The notes: generated from the letters alone by a model not told the origin. 64,000 nucleotides of DNA from Bacteroidota bacterium (GCA_030550275.1 JAUQPR010000007.1:62001-126000); one strand, 5' to 3'. Shown: positions 8,142 to 20,890, counted from the stretch's first letter. Program-made: numbers and translations.

Positions 8142-8744
8142 TCAGCAGCGGCGCAGTACGCGGGCGCACTGGTTGAGCACCAGGGGATAGAGCTCGTGCT
8201 CGTACGGCAAGACCTGTGCAGCCAGCTGCTCAGCGGTGATGGCGGGAGCAACGGGGATGCGTACCTGAGCCAGTACGGGACCGGTGTCGTACTCCTCCTC
8301 GACCAGGTGAACGCTCACGCCGGTGTAGGGCTCTCCCGACCGCAGAACCGCTTCGTGAACGTGGATGCCGTACATCCCCTCTCCACCGAACTTGGGCAGC
8401 AACGCCGGATGGATGTTGAGGATGCGCCCGCGGTACTCCTGCACGATGGCAGCGGGAACCTTCTTGAGATAGCCCGCCAAGGCAATCAGCTCTACGGCAT
8501 GCTGCTGAAGGATTGTGCGCAGCGCAGCGACGTACGCCTCCGGGTCCGGATGTGTCACGCTGCTCAGGTGCACAAACGGGATGCCGTGCTGTTGGGCAAC
8601 CTGGCGGACGCCGGCGGTGGAGTTGTTGCTCACAATGAGCACGACGCGGTAGAGGGCTTCCGGACGCTGGGAGAAGCGGATGAGCGCGTCGGCGTTCGAG
8701 CCACGCCCGGAGGCGAAGATCGCCACGCGCACGGGCTGCACCAT
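8142..8744 (-). CDS. purN: Phosphoribosylglycinamide formyltransferase
   Basis: The 200-residue protein is GAR transformylase, which uses 10-formyltetrahydrofolate in the third step of purine synthesis. Visible motifs are the N-terminal phosphate-binding ASGRGSNADALI, the catalytic region NIHPALLPKFGGEGMYGIHVHEAVL with the Asn-His pair, and the later YDTGPVLAQ with the catalytic Asp. The ATG at 8744 overlaps the stop of the upstream gene in a TGATG junction, indicating coupled translation with the 559-residue Rossmann protein. The purM gene is far away, so purine genes are scattered. Palindromic repeats immediately follow the stop. Confidence 0.95.
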   Translation of the reverse strand: MVQPVRVAIFASGRGSNADALIRFSQRPEALYRVVLIVSNNSTAGVRQVAQQHGIPFVHLSSVTHPDPEAYVAALRTILQQHAVELIALAGYLKKVPAAIVQEYRGRILNIHPALLPKFGGEGMYGIHVHEAVLRSGEPYTGVSVHLVEEEYDTGPVLAQVRIPVAPAITAEQLAAQVLPYEHELYPLVLNQCARVLRRC

Positions 8745-10423
8745 CAGCGCTTCCAGCGGAAGCCGTGCTCTTCGTGAACGAGGATCCACACTGCCAAGCT
8801 CGCCTCGTCCAGTTCGGGCAGCCGGGTCCACTGCAGCAGATGCTCACCGCTGGCGGAGCTGGTATCGTGGGCGGCGGTGGCATCGGAGAGCATACGGCGC
8901 AGGCGCTGCTGCCAGCGCTCCATGTTGCTGGGGCGCAAATCGATCCAGCCAGCCTCGCACCAGCGCTCCACCTGCTCGGCGGAGCAGGGCAGAGCCTCCC
9001 GCGCTGCAGGCACCCGAACGGTTTTGCCGCGGAGGTAATGGCGCCCATCCGGTAGCAGGATGACCAGCCCAATGCTCAGGATCTGCGAGCGCAGCGCGGC
9101 ATCCTGCTGCAGCAACTCCAGAAGGCGCGCGGAAAGCTCCTCGGCAGAGGGCTTCAGGGCGGCATCGGCGCGACCGTAGCAGCGCTTGAGCAGATGGGCT
9201 TCGTAGAGCAGTTTGGTCAGGCGCGGTGGACCGAGCATTTCGAAGGCGATCCCCTCCGTAGCGTGCCGCTGCTCCAATTGGCGCAGGAGCTCCACTGCTA
9301 CGCTGCGGAGCGCTCCGCCGCGGTAGGTCGGTCCCATCACAGCGGCATCCAGGGCGGCAACGATGTCGTAGCCGGTGTTGCCGCCGAGGACCTCGTAGAC
9401 GGCTGCTTCGGCAATCTCCTCCGGGGTGATGAGCTCCATCTGCCCCAGGGCGGTAACGGTCTCGAATTCGGCACGCGAGAAGAGCCCATTTTCGCCGGTG
9501 TCAATGAAGACCGAGCGGAGCGCTTCCCCCAGGGAGCGCAGCGTGGGCGGCGGCTCGGCGGGGAAGGTGCTGCCCAGCTCCAGGGCATCGCTCGGAGACA
9601 GATCGACCCGCTCCAGGGGTTGTCCGCGGAAGAGCACGGTGTCGTAGGCAATACGCTTCCAGCCGATGATGGCAGCGGGCTTGAGCTCCTTGATGATGGG
9701 TGCCCCGGGCGTGCGCCCCATCAGGAACAGCAGCAGCGAGTGAGCGCCGGCAACGGCGGATTTCGCCAGCAGAACACGCGAGGGACGCTCTTCGCTGTGG
9801 GTGTAGGGGATGTTTAGCCCCATGCCGCCGGTTCCGGTGGTGCCGATCTTCAGGTACAGCCGCGTGCCAGCATCCACAAGCCCGTGGTAGAGGATCTGCA
9901 CATGGCGAATGAGCTGCGGGATGTAGAGGCTGCTCAGCAGGCGCTCGAAGGTCTCCTCCGGAACCGCGCCCGTCCGCCGATGCGCCTCCCAGGCGGATTG
10001 AGCGGTGCTGTAGATGTCCTGGTAGGCGATGGCGGTGGCGGTGTTGATGCAATCGAGCACGACATCGGGGCGAACCTCCTGCAGGAGCTGGTAGAGTGCC
10101 GAACTGTGCAGCCGCTCTGTGTCGAGTTCGCCCAGGATGTCCTCGATCAACTGTGCACGCGTCTGCGGCTGTGCCAGGAGCTGAGCTCTGGGGATATCCT
10201 TCCACTGCTGGCGGACGAAGATATCGCCCCAGCGCGCTTCGATCTGGGTGGGGCTATCGGGGAAGAGGGCACGCAGCTCGGCGCATGCCTGTTCGGCTTC
10301 GCTCTGGCGAAGGGAGGTCAGTACAAGGCGGCGTGGGGCTTCCCGCAGAAGGCGGCGGCAGAGCGCCGAGCCGACCAATCCCCATCCGCCCAGAACCAGG
10401 ACTGTTGCCTGTTGCAGTTGCAT
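8744..10423 (-). CDS. NAD(P)-binding Rossmann-fold protein of unknown function
   Basis: The 559-residue protein opens with VLVLGGWGLVGSALCRRLL, a G-x-G-x-x-G dinucleotide-binding loop as in extended SDR/epimerase proteins. A later PDVVLDCINTAT fits the fourth strand of a Rossmann fold. The usual YxxxK catalytic pair is not evident, and the protein is much longer than typical epimerases; the last 250 residues are not a domain I recognise. It lies 21 bases after metE and overlaps the start of purN, so it is cotranscribed with two folate-dependent enzymes. A redox or sugar-modifying role would be a guess. No signal peptide or membrane helix is apparent. Confidence 0.8.
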   Translation of the reverse strand: MQLQQATVLVLGGWGLVGSALCRRLLREAPRRLVLTSLRQSEAEQACAELRALFPDSPTQIEARWGDIFVRQQWKDIPRAQLLAQPQTRAQLIEDILGELDTERLHSSALYQLLQEVRPDVVLDCINTATAIAYQDIYSTAQSAWEAHRRTGAVPEETFERLLSSLYIPQLIRHVQILYHGLVDAGTRLYLKIGTTGTGGMGLNIPYTHSEERPSRVLLAKSAVAGAHSLLLFLMGRTPGAPIIKELKPAAIIGWKRIAYDTVLFRGQPLERVDLSPSDALELGSTFPAEPPPTLRSLGEALRSVFIDTGENGLFSRAEFETVTALGQMELITPEEIAEAAVYEVLGGNTGYDIVAALDAAVMGPTYRGGALRSVAVELLRQLEQRHATEGIAFEMLGPPRLTKLLYEAHLLKRCYGRADAALKPSAEELSARLLELLQQDAALRSQILSIGLVILLPDGRHYLRGKTVRVPAAREALPCSAEQVERWCEAGWIDLRPSNMERWQQRLRRMLSDATAAHDTSSASGEHLLQWTRLPELDEASLAVWILVHEEHGFRWKR

Positions 10424-10444
10424 CGGCAGAGGCCACAGTGGAAC

Positions 10445-12712
10445 CTACCTGGCAGGAGTGGGCACCATCGTGCGGGCGAGCTCGCGTGTTGCTGTCACCA
10501 TATTCCGCAGTGCCGGGATGACCTCCTCCCAGCGGCGGGTTTTGAGCCCGCAATCGGGATTCACCCAGACTGCTTCCGGCGGCAGGACGCTCAGGATGCG
10601 CCGCAAGATGCTCTGGATCTCCTCCACCGTCGGAATTGCCGGCGAATGGACATCGTAGACGCCGACGCCGATCTGGCGCTGCTGTGCCGCCAGCGTGGCA
10701 ACGCTTTCCACGATTTCGCCCTTGCTGCGCGAGCCCTCGATGGAGATGACATCGAAGTCCATCGCAGCGATGTGCTCGATGATGTCGTTGAACTCGGAGT
10801 AGCACATGTGCGTGTGGATTTGCGTCTGCGGTCGGGCATGCGCCGTTGCCAGCCGGAAGGCGCGCACCGCCCAGCGGAAGTACTCGCCCCACTTGTGCCG
10901 CTTGAGCGGAGCGCCTTCGCGGAAGGCGGGTTCGTCAATCTGGATGACGCCAATGCCGGCGTTCTCCAAGTCGCGCACCTCATCGGCGATGCACAGCGCC
11001 AGCTCGTAGGCGAGCTCCTCTGCGGGGATGTCCTGCCGCCAGTAGCTCCACAGCAGCAGGGTCACCGGACCGGTGAGCATGCCTTTGACGGGCTTGCGTG
11101 TCAGGGACTGCGCGAAGGTGATCTCGGCAAGGGTCATCGCCGCCGGGCGGGAGACATCGCCGTAGATGATCGGCGGTCGGTACACGCGCGAGCCGTACGA
11201 GAGCACCCAGCCGTGATCGGTGATGGCGATCCCCTCGAGCCGTTCGGCGAAGTACTCGACCATGTCGCTGCGCTCGAACTCCCCGTGCACGAGCACATCC
11301 AGCCCCAGCTCCTCTTGGAGCGCAATGGCGTGGCGGATGCGCTCCTGGATAGCGGCGCGGTACTCCTCCTCCGAGCATTCGCCGCGGCGGTATGCCGCAC
11401 GCAGGCGGCGAAGCTCTGCCGTCTGCGGGAAGGAGCCGATGGTGGTGGTGGGCAGGAGCGGCAGCCGGAGACGTTCGCGCTGCAGTTGTGCCCGCGTTGC
11501 AACATCGGGTTCGCGCTGGAAGTCTCTTGGGGTGAGCGCACGCAGGCGCTCGCGCACAGCTTCATTGCGGGCGAAGGGGTGCGCCAGGAGTCGGGAGCGT
11601 TCGCGGCACTGTGTTCGGGCGTGCGGATCGCCCGAGAGAGCATCGCGCAGGAGGCGCAGCTCTTCGATTCGCTCTTGAGCAAATGCCAGGCGCTGCCGTA
11701 ACTCCAGCGGAAGGCGCTGTTCGTGCGCTACGGTGACGGGCAGATGGTACAGCGGACACGACGGTGCCACCACAAGCTTGGGGAGGTTCGCCGCAAGCGG
11801 CTCAAGCTCATTGCACACCGCCTCCAGGTCCGTTGCCCAGACCTGGCGTCCGTTGACCACACCGGCAAGCAAGACCTTCTCCGGCGGGAAGCCGTGCTGC
11901 GCAAGCCAGCGCCGGTTCTCCTCGTTCGAGACCAAGTCCAGCCCAAGTCCGGCAACGGGAAGCTCCACGTAGCGGCGGTAATCGGCAACGCTGTCGTAGT
12001 AGCACAGCACCCACAGAGGGGCGCCCTGGGCGGCAAGCTGCGCGTACCAGGCGTGCACAAGCTCCCAGTGGGCTTCCGGCACGTCCAATGCCAGCGCGGG
12101 CTCGTGGAGTACGATGCAGGAGGGGTTCTCCTGCGACAGCTCGTGCACAATGCGGGCGTAGACGGAGCAGAGCGCCTCACCAAAGAGGGCAAGCTCCTCG
12201 GTCGTCAGCGGGCTTGGGGGCGCTCCCCCGCCGCGGACGCGCTTGGAGAGGCGCAGGAAGGTGTACGGACCGATCAGGGTCGGCACCGCTTCGATGCCCT
12301 GGGAGCGGTGGAAGCGCAGGTCCTCCAGCGGGAAGTTCTGCAGCAGATGGAACTCGGGCTGCTGCAGCTCCGGCACCAGGTAGTGGTAGTTCGTGTTAAA
12401 CCACTTCGTCAGCTCCAGTGCGGCTTTGCCCCGCGCCATGGCGAAGTAGGTCTCCAGTCCGGTGTATGCTCCGAAGCGCTCCGGAATTGCCCCCACCATG
12501 ACGGCGGTGTCCAGCATGGGGTCGTAGAGCGAGAGCTCGTTGCAGGGAATCAGGTCCATTGCCGCGTAGGCGGCGGCGCGCTGGAGCTTGAGCTGGGCAA
12601 TCCCTTCGGAGAACTCTGCTGGGCTGAGTTGACCGCTCCAGAAGCCCTCCAGCAGCGCTTTGTACTCGCGCCGGGTGCCCAGGCGCGGGAAGCCAAAGGC
12701 AAAGGCGTGCAT
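10445..12712 (-). CDS. metE: Cobalamin-independent methionine synthase
   Basis: The 755-residue protein transfers a methyl group from 5-methyltetrahydrofolate polyglutamate to homocysteine. Length matches full MetE. The N-terminal [17 protein letters not shown] is the typical beginning of the duplicated barrel. The C-terminal half carries the zinc-site region [14 protein letters not shown] (His-x-Cys) and the second Cys in [14 protein letters not shown]. The sequence IGSFPQT marks the start of the catalytic barrel. The start ATG follows GAGGAGTGA. A TAATTTCG element at 12748-12755 suggests metE heads an operon with the Rossmann protein and purN. Confidence 0.96.
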   Translation of the reverse strand: MHAFAFGFPRLGTRREYKALLEGFWSGQLSPAEFSEGIAQLKLQRAAAYAAMDLIPCNELSLYDPMLDTAVMVGAIPERFGAYTGLETYFAMARGKAALELTKWFNTNYHYLVPELQQPEFHLLQNFPLEDLRFHRSQGIEAVPTLIGPYTFLRLSKRVRGGGAPPSPLTTEELALFGEALCSVYARIVHELSQENPSCIVLHEPALALDVPEAHWELVHAWYAQLAAQGAPLWVLCYYDSVADYRRYVELPVAGLGLDLVSNEENRRWLAQHGFPPEKVLLAGVVNGRQVWATDLEAVCNELEPLAANLPKLVVAPSCPLYHLPVTVAHEQRLPLELRQRLAFAQERIEELRLLRDALSGDPHARTQCRERSRLLAHPFARNEAVRERLRALTPRDFQREPDVATRAQLQRERLRLPLLPTTTIGSFPQTAELRRLRAAYRRGECSEEEYRAAIQERIRHAIALQEELGLDVLVHGEFERSDMVEYFAERLEGIAITDHGWVLSYGSRVYRPPIIYGDVSRPAAMTLAEITFAQSLTRKPVKGMLTGPVTLLLWSYWRQDIPAEELAYELALCIADEVRDLENAGIGVIQIDEPAFREGAPLKRHKWGEYFRWAVRAFRLATAHARPQTQIHTHMCYSEFNDIIEHIAAMDFDVISIEGSRSKGEIVESVATLAAQQRQIGVGVYDVHSPAIPTVEEIQSILRRILSVLPPEAVWVNPDCGLKTRRWEEVIPALRNMVTATRELARTMVPTPAR

Positions 12713-12747
12713 TCACTCCTCACGGTCGAGCAACCTGGAAGAGCACG

Positions 12748-12755
12748 CGAAATTA
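12748..12755 (-). promoter_or_regulatory. Putative -7 element TAATTTCG upstream of metE
   Basis: The minus strand reads TAATTTCG, matching TAnnTTTG at seven of eight positions, 36 bases upstream of the metE ATG. It lies in the 51-base gap between prmC and metE. No SAM or cobalamin riboswitch-like structure fits in so short a leader. Confidence 0.42.
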
Positions 12756-12763
12756 GCAAAAGC

Positions 12764-13615
12764 TCAGCGGGGGGAATCGGGCATCCAGCCGATGAGGATG
12801 CGCTCGGTGCCGGCGTAATCGCGCCGTACAGAGAGGCGAGCTCCGGTGGAGCGCAGGATGTCAACAGCGGCGGAGGCGAGCCCATCGCCCAGCTCCAGGA
12901 GGAACACGCCACCGGGCAGCAACACCTGCGGCAGAATGTGCGCGTAGCGGCGGTAGAAGCTCAAGCCGTCGGCGAAATCGGTGAGCGCCTCGGCGGGTTC
13001 GTACTCGCGCACCTCGGGCTGCAACTGCGGCAGGCGGGCAGCGGGGATGTACGGCGGATTCGAGACCACCATGTGGAAGCGCCCCTGGGGAAGCTGCCGG
13101 AGGATATCCAACGGGCGGAACCGAACGCGCCGAATGCCCAGTGCGCGCGCGTTGGAGCGGGCGCAACGGAGAGCACGCGCAGAGATATCCACACCGAGCA
13201 CCCGGGCACCAGGGTGGTGCGCCGCAATCGCCACCGCGATGGCACCGCTACCGGTGCCCAGGTCCAGCACTGCCGGGTTCGGGACCGGAAGCTGCCGGAG
13301 AATCCGGATCGCCTCCTCAACCAGGAGCTCCGTCTCCGGACGCGGGATGAACACCCCTGGACGCACCCGCAGGCGCAGCCCGCAGAAGTCCACCTCTCCG
13401 AGCACGTACTGGAGCGGCTCTCGGCGCAGGCAGCGTCGAAGCAGCCTCTGGAGCTGGCGGGCGGCAAGGGCGGGGAGGGCCGTGTCGTCGTGCCCGTAGA
13501 GCCATGCCCGGGAGCAGCCCAACACATGGCAGAGGAGCAGCTCCATCGTGCGGCGGGGGCTCTCGACGCCGGCAGCCTGGAGCAGGGCTGCTCCGCTCTG
13601 GAGGACCTGCTGCAG
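12764..13615 (-). CDS. prmC: Peptide chain release factor N5-glutamine methyltransferase
   Basis: The 283-residue protein methylates the Gln of the GGQ motif in release factors, using SAM. Motifs are VLDLGTGSGAIAVAIA (SAM-binding motif I), VLGVDISARAL, and the diagnostic VVSNPPYIP (NPPY). The N-terminal helical region includes LLQAAGVESPRRTMELLLCH, normal for PrmC. The start is probably CTG at 13615: GGGAGG lies exactly 8 bases upstream and it preserves the complete N-terminus. The nearest in-frame ATGs are 13546, which would cut conserved sequence, and 13684, which overlaps carB by 47 bases. It follows carB by 22 bases. Confidence 0.92.
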   Translation of the reverse strand: MQQVLQSGAALLQAAGVESPRRTMELLLCHVLGCSRAWLYGHDDTALPALAARQLQRLLRRCLRREPLQYVLGEVDFCGLRLRVRPGVFIPRPETELLVEEAIRILRQLPVPNPAVLDLGTGSGAIAVAIAAHHPGARVLGVDISARALRCARSNARALGIRRVRFRPLDILRQLPQGRFHMVVSNPPYIPAARLPQLQPEVREYEPAEALTDFADGLSFYRRYAHILPQVLLPGGVFLLELGDGLASAAVDILRSTGARLSVRRDYAGTERILIGWMPDSPR

Positions 13616-13637
13616 CGGACGACCCTCCCAGGAGAGG

Positions 13638-16895
<3,258 letters not shown>

Positions 16896-16900
16896 CGCAC

Positions 16901-17890
16901 TCAGACGGCTGAGCCGACGTACGGGATGCGACCCTGGCGGCGGAGTTCGGATTCGATCCAGCGGTAGGTGCGCTCCAGACCCTGCTCCAGCGGTATTTGC
17001 GGTTCCCAGCCGAGCACCTGGCGCAGCCGAGTATTGTCGCTGTTGCGCCCGCGGACGCCCTGGGGTTTGCTCAGGTCGTGCCGCCGGCGGATGCGCTTGC
17101 CGGCAATGCGGGCAACAAGGTCCACCAGCTCGTTGATGGTGACCAGGTGGTCCGTGCCGAGATTGAGCGGATGGGGATAGTCGCTGTGCATGATGCGGTA
17201 GATGCCCTCGACGCAGTCGTCGATGTAGAGGAAGGAGCGGGTCTGCTGCCCATCGCCCCAGACCTCGATCTCGTCCCCATCGCGGGCGAGCGCGATCTTG
17301 CGGCAGATGGCTGCTGGGGCTTTCTCGCGACCGCCTTCGTATTCTCCGAGCGGACCGTAGACGTTGTGGAAGCGGGCGATGCGGATATGCATGCCGTAGT
17401 CTTCGGCGTAGTACTGGCAGAGCTTTTCGGTGAAGAGCTTCTCCCAGCCGTAGCCCTCCTCCGGGTCAGCGGGGTAGGCGTCCTCCTCGCGCAAGGGGGT
17501 CACATCGGGGGTGTTCTGCCGGTACTGCGGGTAGATGCAGGCGGAGGAGGAGAAGAAGAAGCGGGCAACACCGTTGAGGCGGCTGGCCTCGAGCATGTGC
17601 GCGTTGATGAGGATGTTGTTGCGGGCAATATCGGCGTGGTTGCGGCTGATGTAGCCGATGCCGCCCATGTCGGCAGCCAGGTTGTAGACATGTTCGATCC
17701 CGCGCGTTGCCTGCAGGCAGTTCTCCCAGCGCCGCAGGTCCAGGAGCTCGAACTCGTGTGCCGCCGTTGGCTCATACGCGGGCGGTTTGATATCGACGCC
17801 GCGGACCCAATAGCCGCGCTCGACGAGGAACTTGACCAGATGATGCCCGATGAAGCCGCCTGCTCCGGTCACCAGTACACGGGTTGCCAT
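16901..17890 (-). CDS. NAD-dependent epimerase, GDP-mannose 3,5-epimerase-like
   Basis: The 329-residue extended SDR begins [18 protein letters not shown], the NAD-binding GxxGxxG loop. The sequence [16 protein letters not shown] closely resembles the diagnostic AADMGGMGF region of GDP-mannose 3,5-epimerases, followed by [10 protein letters not shown] as in that family. The Tyr and Lys of the YxxxK site appear in [11 protein letters not shown]. In plants the enzyme makes GDP-L-galactose; a bacterial homologue would more likely supply a sugar nucleotide for surface polysaccharide. It lies immediately before carB, away from the polysaccharide genes. No TAnnTTTG element was seen upstream. Confidence 0.83.
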   Translation of the reverse strand: MATRVLVTGAGGFIGHHLVKFLVERGYWVRGVDIKPPAYEPTAAHEFELLDLRRWENCLQATRGIEHVYNLAADMGGIGYISRNHADIARNNILINAHMLEASRLNGVARFFFSSSACIYPQYRQNTPDVTPLREEDAYPADPEEGYGWEKLFTEKLCQYYAEDYGMHIRIARFHNVYGPLGEYEGGREKAPAAICRKIALARDGDEIEVWGDGQQTRSFLYIDDCVEGIYRIMHSDYPHPLNLGTDHLVTINELVDLVARIAGKRIRRRHDLSKPQGVRGRNSDNTRLRQVLGWEPQIPLEQGLERTYRWIESELRRQGRIPYVGSAV

Positions 17891-17976
17891 TGAGATGCCT
17901 GCGTGTGCTGGACTTGCTGTGGCGCAATGACGTATAGCGGGGCGCTTTTGGTAGCTGGTGGCTTGTGCGGCTGCCG

Positions 17977-17984
17977 TAACTTTG
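17977..17984 (+). promoter_or_regulatory. Putative -7 element TAACTTTG
   Basis: An exact TAnnTTTG match 29 bases upstream of the ATG at 18013, in the 122-base divergent gap with the epimerase gene. It would start the plus-strand run from 18013 to about 24000. A TTTTG at 17946-17950 is a little too distant to be a confident -33 box. Confidence 0.55.
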
Positions 17985-18012
17985 CGCCCTCGGTAGCATC
18001 GCCGTAGGCTCT

Positions 18013-18570
18013 ATGAGCGCGCTGCGATGGCAACGCTGGTGGTGGAGCTGTGTGCTCCTGGGCGGGATCCTCTGGCTCGGGGGTGGTGCGGTTCGGGCGG
18101 TGAGCGTGTACGCGGTGTTCCGTCCGTTTACACTGGAGCTGGATCCGGAGCTGAGCGCGCAGGAGCGGTTGCAGGTCTACCGCATTGCGGCGCGGGCGAC
18201 GCCGTATGTCCTTGCCGGGGGAGCGCTGGCGTGCGTGGGGTTGTGCGCCATTGGCATTCAGGAGCGGCATCGGCTGCGCCAGCGAGGGTGGCTCTTCATG
18301 GTGCTGGTGCTGGCAGCGCTGGCGCTACCGGTGGAGCTGTGGCTGCTGGTGGGCTATGATATCCCGCTGCTGAGGGCGATTGTGTGGGGCGAGCCTACGG
18401 TCGAGGCTCTGGATGCCCTGCTGCTGCGCCGGGCACAGGCAGCCGGAGCTGCAGCGGGCTTAGCCACCTTGGCGGAGTGGACTATTGCCCTGCTGTGTGT
18501 GTGGCGTCCGTTGGAGCGAGCGGAGCACGTTCGGAATGCGCTCGAAGGAGTTGGTGCGGGAGCTACTTGA
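18013..18570 (+). CDS. Membrane protein of unknown function (4 helices)
   Basis: The 185-residue protein has four hydrophobic stretches, at roughly residues 10-32, 64-82, 93-116 and 148-168. Charged and loop residues separate them, including a periplasmic-type segment after helix 1. I recognise no motif. The fourth helix and tail overlap the start of the next gene by 35 bases, suggesting translational coupling. It sits first in an envelope-biased run with a PPIase and an exported protein, so an envelope role is plausible but unproven. Confidence 0.72.
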   Translation: MSALRWQRWWWSCVLLGGILWLGGGAVRAVSVYAVFRPFTLELDPELSAQERLQVYRIAARATPYVLAGGALACVGLCAIGIQERHRLRQRGWLFMVLVLAALALPVELWLLVGYDIPLLRAIVWGEPTVEALDALLLRRAQAAGAAAGLATLAEWTIALLCVWRPLERAEHVRNALEGVGAGAT

Positions 18571-18850
18571 GATTGTGGCGCGCTGCGGCGTTGAGGTGCG
18601 CCACGAGCAGGGGCGCTTTCGCGGAGGATATTGCCTGCTGCGCCGGCGCCCGGTCATCGTGCTCAACCGGGCGTTGCCTCCGGAGCAGTTGCAGTACATC
18701 CTGGCAGAGGCTCTGCAGCACCTACCGCTGGAGCAGGTGCCGATGAAGCCTGCGGTGCGGGCATGGCTGGAAGCCTTTCGGCAGCCGCCACATGGGAAGC
18801 AAGGCAGCAACGTCTCCAGCGTTGCAGTGGACAGGCACGAGCGCGGCTGA
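18536..18850 (+). CDS. Small conserved hypothetical protein
   Basis: The 104-residue protein starts MRSKELVRELLEIVARCGVE and contains GRFRGGYCLLRRRPVIVLNR and LPLEQVPMKPAVRAWLE. I recall similar short proteins in Bacteroidota without assigned function; this was not checked. There are no signal peptide, membrane helices or metal motifs apart from scattered Cys. It overlaps the upstream membrane-protein gene by 35 bases and the following PPIase start by one base (TGATG), so it is part of the operon. Confidence 0.7.
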   Translation: MRSKELVRELLEIVARCGVEVRHEQGRFRGGYCLLRRRPVIVLNRALPPEQLQYILAEALQHLPLEQVPMKPAVRAWLEAFRQPPHGKQGSNVSSVAVDRHERG

Positions 18851-20127
18851 TGTGGCGGCAGGTCGGCATCCTCGGTGTGGTGGGAACGCTGCTGTGGGCG
18901 CAGCTCCCTGTGCGGGAGGGGGAGGCGCTGGACCGTGTGGTTGCCATCGTTGGAGGCGAAGCCGTATTTGCTTCCGATGTCGAAGCTCAGCGCCAGTTGC
19001 TGCGGCAGCAGTTCCCGCAGTTGCAACTGCCCGATTCGGTGCTCTGGCAGCGCGCTCTGGAGGCGCTGGTGGATGAGAAGCTCATGCTGCTGCAAGCGCA
19101 GGAGGACAGCATCGTGGTCTCCGACGATGAGGTAATGCAGCGGCTGGAGTTTCAGCTTCAGCTCCTGGTGCAGCAGTTCGGTTCGGAGCGGCGGGTGGAG
19201 CAGCTCTACGGGATGCCGCTGGAGCAGATTCGGCGCGAGTACCGCGAGGAGGTGCGCAAGCGCTTGCTGGTGGAGAAGCTGCAGCAGCGCCGGTTCGGCA
19301 ACGTCGAATGCAGCGCGCGTGAGGTGGAGCAGTTCTTCCAGCAGTATCGGGATTCGCTCCCGCCGGTGCCGGCGCAGGTGGAGCTGGCACATCTGGTGCG
19401 CTACGTGCGTCCGGATTCGCTCCAGCGGAGTCGAACGCTGGAGCTGGCGCTGCGGCTGCGGGATAGCCTTCTGAAGGGGGCGGATTTCGCCGAACTTGCC
19501 CGGCGCTACAGCGGCGATGCTGCCTCGGCTGCCCACGGCGGGGAGCTGGGCTGGATTGAGCGCGGCAAGCTGCTGCCAGAGTACGAGCGAGCAGCCTTTG
19601 GACTGCAGATCGGCGAGATCTCTGCCCCTGTGGAGACGCCCATGGGGTACTACCTCATCCAGGTGCTGGACCGGCGTCAGGATGCCGTCCGAGTGCGCCA
19701 TATCCTGCTCCGGATGCAGGGCGATGCCGAGCGGGTCCGCGCAGAGCTGGAGCAGTTGCGGCAGCGCGTCCTTGCAGGGGAGCCGTTCGATTCCCTTGCG
19801 CTGCGCTATTCGGAGGAGGAGGACACGCGTGGGGTCGGCGGCTCGCTGGGATTGGTTGCCTTGGAGACCCTTCCGGGCGAACTGCGCACACTTGTGGAGT
19901 CGCTCCCCGATGGAGGCGTTTCGGCTCCGGTGCCGTATTTGGCAGATCCGACCCGACCGGCGCTGCAATTGGTCTACCGCAAGCGCCTGATTCCGGAGCA
20001 TCCGGCGCAGCTGCCTGAGGATTTTGCCATCCTCCAGCGGATGTGCCGCCAGTGGAAGCGCGAGCAGCTCTATCGCCAGTGGATTGGGCAACTTCGGCAG
20101 CGCTTCCCATGGCAGTTGCGCCCGTGA
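18850..20127 (+). CDS. Periplasmic PpiC/SurA-like peptidyl-prolyl isomerase
   Basis: The 425-residue protein begins with a signal-like segment (MWRQVGILGVVGTLLWA) and the SurA-type N-terminal start LDRVVAIVGGEAVFASDVE. Two parvulin domains follow. The first contains VELAHLVRYV and HGGELGWIERGKLLPEYERA; the second starts VRVRHILLRM and has a less typical VGGSLGLVALETLPGEL. It probably chaperones outer-membrane and secreted proteins in the periplasm. The start was set at 18850, where ATG overlaps the upstream stop. The neighbouring exported FlgD-Ig-like protein and subtilase are possible clients. Confidence 0.9.
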   Translation: MWRQVGILGVVGTLLWAQLPVREGEALDRVVAIVGGEAVFASDVEAQRQLLRQQFPQLQLPDSVLWQRALEALVDEKLMLLQAQEDSIVVSDDEVMQRLEFQLQLLVQQFGSERRVEQLYGMPLEQIRREYREEVRKRLLVEKLQQRRFGNVECSAREVEQFFQQYRDSLPPVPAQVELAHLVRYVRPDSLQRSRTLELALRLRDSLLKGADFAELARRYSGDAASAAHGGELGWIERGKLLPEYERAAFGLQIGEISAPVETPMGYYLIQVLDRRQDAVRVRHILLRMQGDAERVRAELEQLRQRVLAGEPFDSLALRYSEEEDTRGVGGSLGLVALETLPGELRTLVESLPDGGVSAPVPYLADPTRPALQLVYRKRLIPEHPAQLPEDFAILQRMCRQWKREQLYRQWIGQLRQRFPWQLRP

Positions 20128-20870
20128 TCGGGCGGAGCGCGGTGCTCCTGCTGCTGGGGCTCCACAGCCTCTGGGCGCAAAGCGGGCTACCCTTCCAGCA
20201 CTCTAAGTCCCCTGCGCGGGCACTCCAGGGCGCCATACCGCAGCAGGATACGGTTCGTCCTGCACCGCTGCCAACCGAGGAGCCGGTGCGGTTTACGCCG
20301 GAGCAGGACAGCGCGTACGTGCGTGAGCTGCAGAGTACGCTACCTCCGGCTGCCCGCTTTGCCGCTGCACTGCGGGCCTCACAGGCGCAATGGGAGCGGC
20401 TGCAGGAGCAGGCTTTCCCTACGGCATGGCAGAGTGCGCTACGGAATCTGCAGCTCCGGCAGGAATTGCTCTCGCCCGACGCACAGGAGCTTGTGCAGTA
20501 CCAGTACGCGCTCCAACAGGCACAGGCGCTGCCGAACCCGACGCTGCGCCGAACCCCGGGCGCGACGGCTGCCATCCCGCTGGAGACAATCGCGCGCGTT
20601 CTGGGCTTGAGCGAAGACCTCTCGCCGAGAATTGCCTACGAAGTGCCCTCGGTGGCGCGGGTGCAGGTGCTGGTCTACTCGGTCCAAGCCCTGCGCGTTG
20701 CTACACTGCTGGACGAGGTGCAGCGTCCTGGACGCTACGAAGTCACGTGGAACGGACGCGATGACCACGGACGGGCGCTGCCCCCGGGCGACTACGTTGT
20801 AGAGGTTCGCATCGGGGAGCTGTTGCGCTACTACAAGCGGATTCAGCTGCGCAGCGCCGATGTTCGGTGA
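20109..20870 (+). CDS. Exported protein with FlgD-type Ig-like C-terminal domain
   Basis: The 253-residue product has an N-terminal signal-like hydrophobic segment (AVLLLLGLHSLWAQ). A Gln/Ala-rich helical middle follows. The C-terminal 70 residues match the FlgD Ig-like/T9SS-adjacent type: VARVQVLVYSVQALRVATL, YEVTWNGRDDHGRALPPGDY, VVEVRI. Such domains are common at the ends of secreted Bacteroidota proteins. Start choice is uncertain: ATG 20109 overlaps ppiC by 19 bases; a GTG at 20124 gives a 4-base GTGA overlap and an equally good signal peptide. Function is unknown. Confidence 0.75.
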   Translation: MAVAPVIGRSAVLLLLGLHSLWAQSGLPFQHSKSPARALQGAIPQQDTVRPAPLPTEEPVRFTPEQDSAYVRELQSTLPPAARFAAALRASQAQWERLQEQAFPTAWQSALRNLQLRQELLSPDAQELVQYQYALQQAQALPNPTLRRTPGATAAIPLETIARVLGLSEDLSPRIAYEVPSVARVQVLVYSVQALRVATLLDEVQRPGRYEVTWNGRDDHGRALPPGDYVVEVRIGELLRYYKRIQLRSADVR

Positions 20871-20890
20871 CACAACCTAAAGGCGTATCC

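Noticed and set aside
18460-20091. 543-codon open frame antisense to the PPIase gene
   Set aside because: The sense-strand PPIase has a signal peptide and two parvulin domains; the antisense translation has nothing recognisable.
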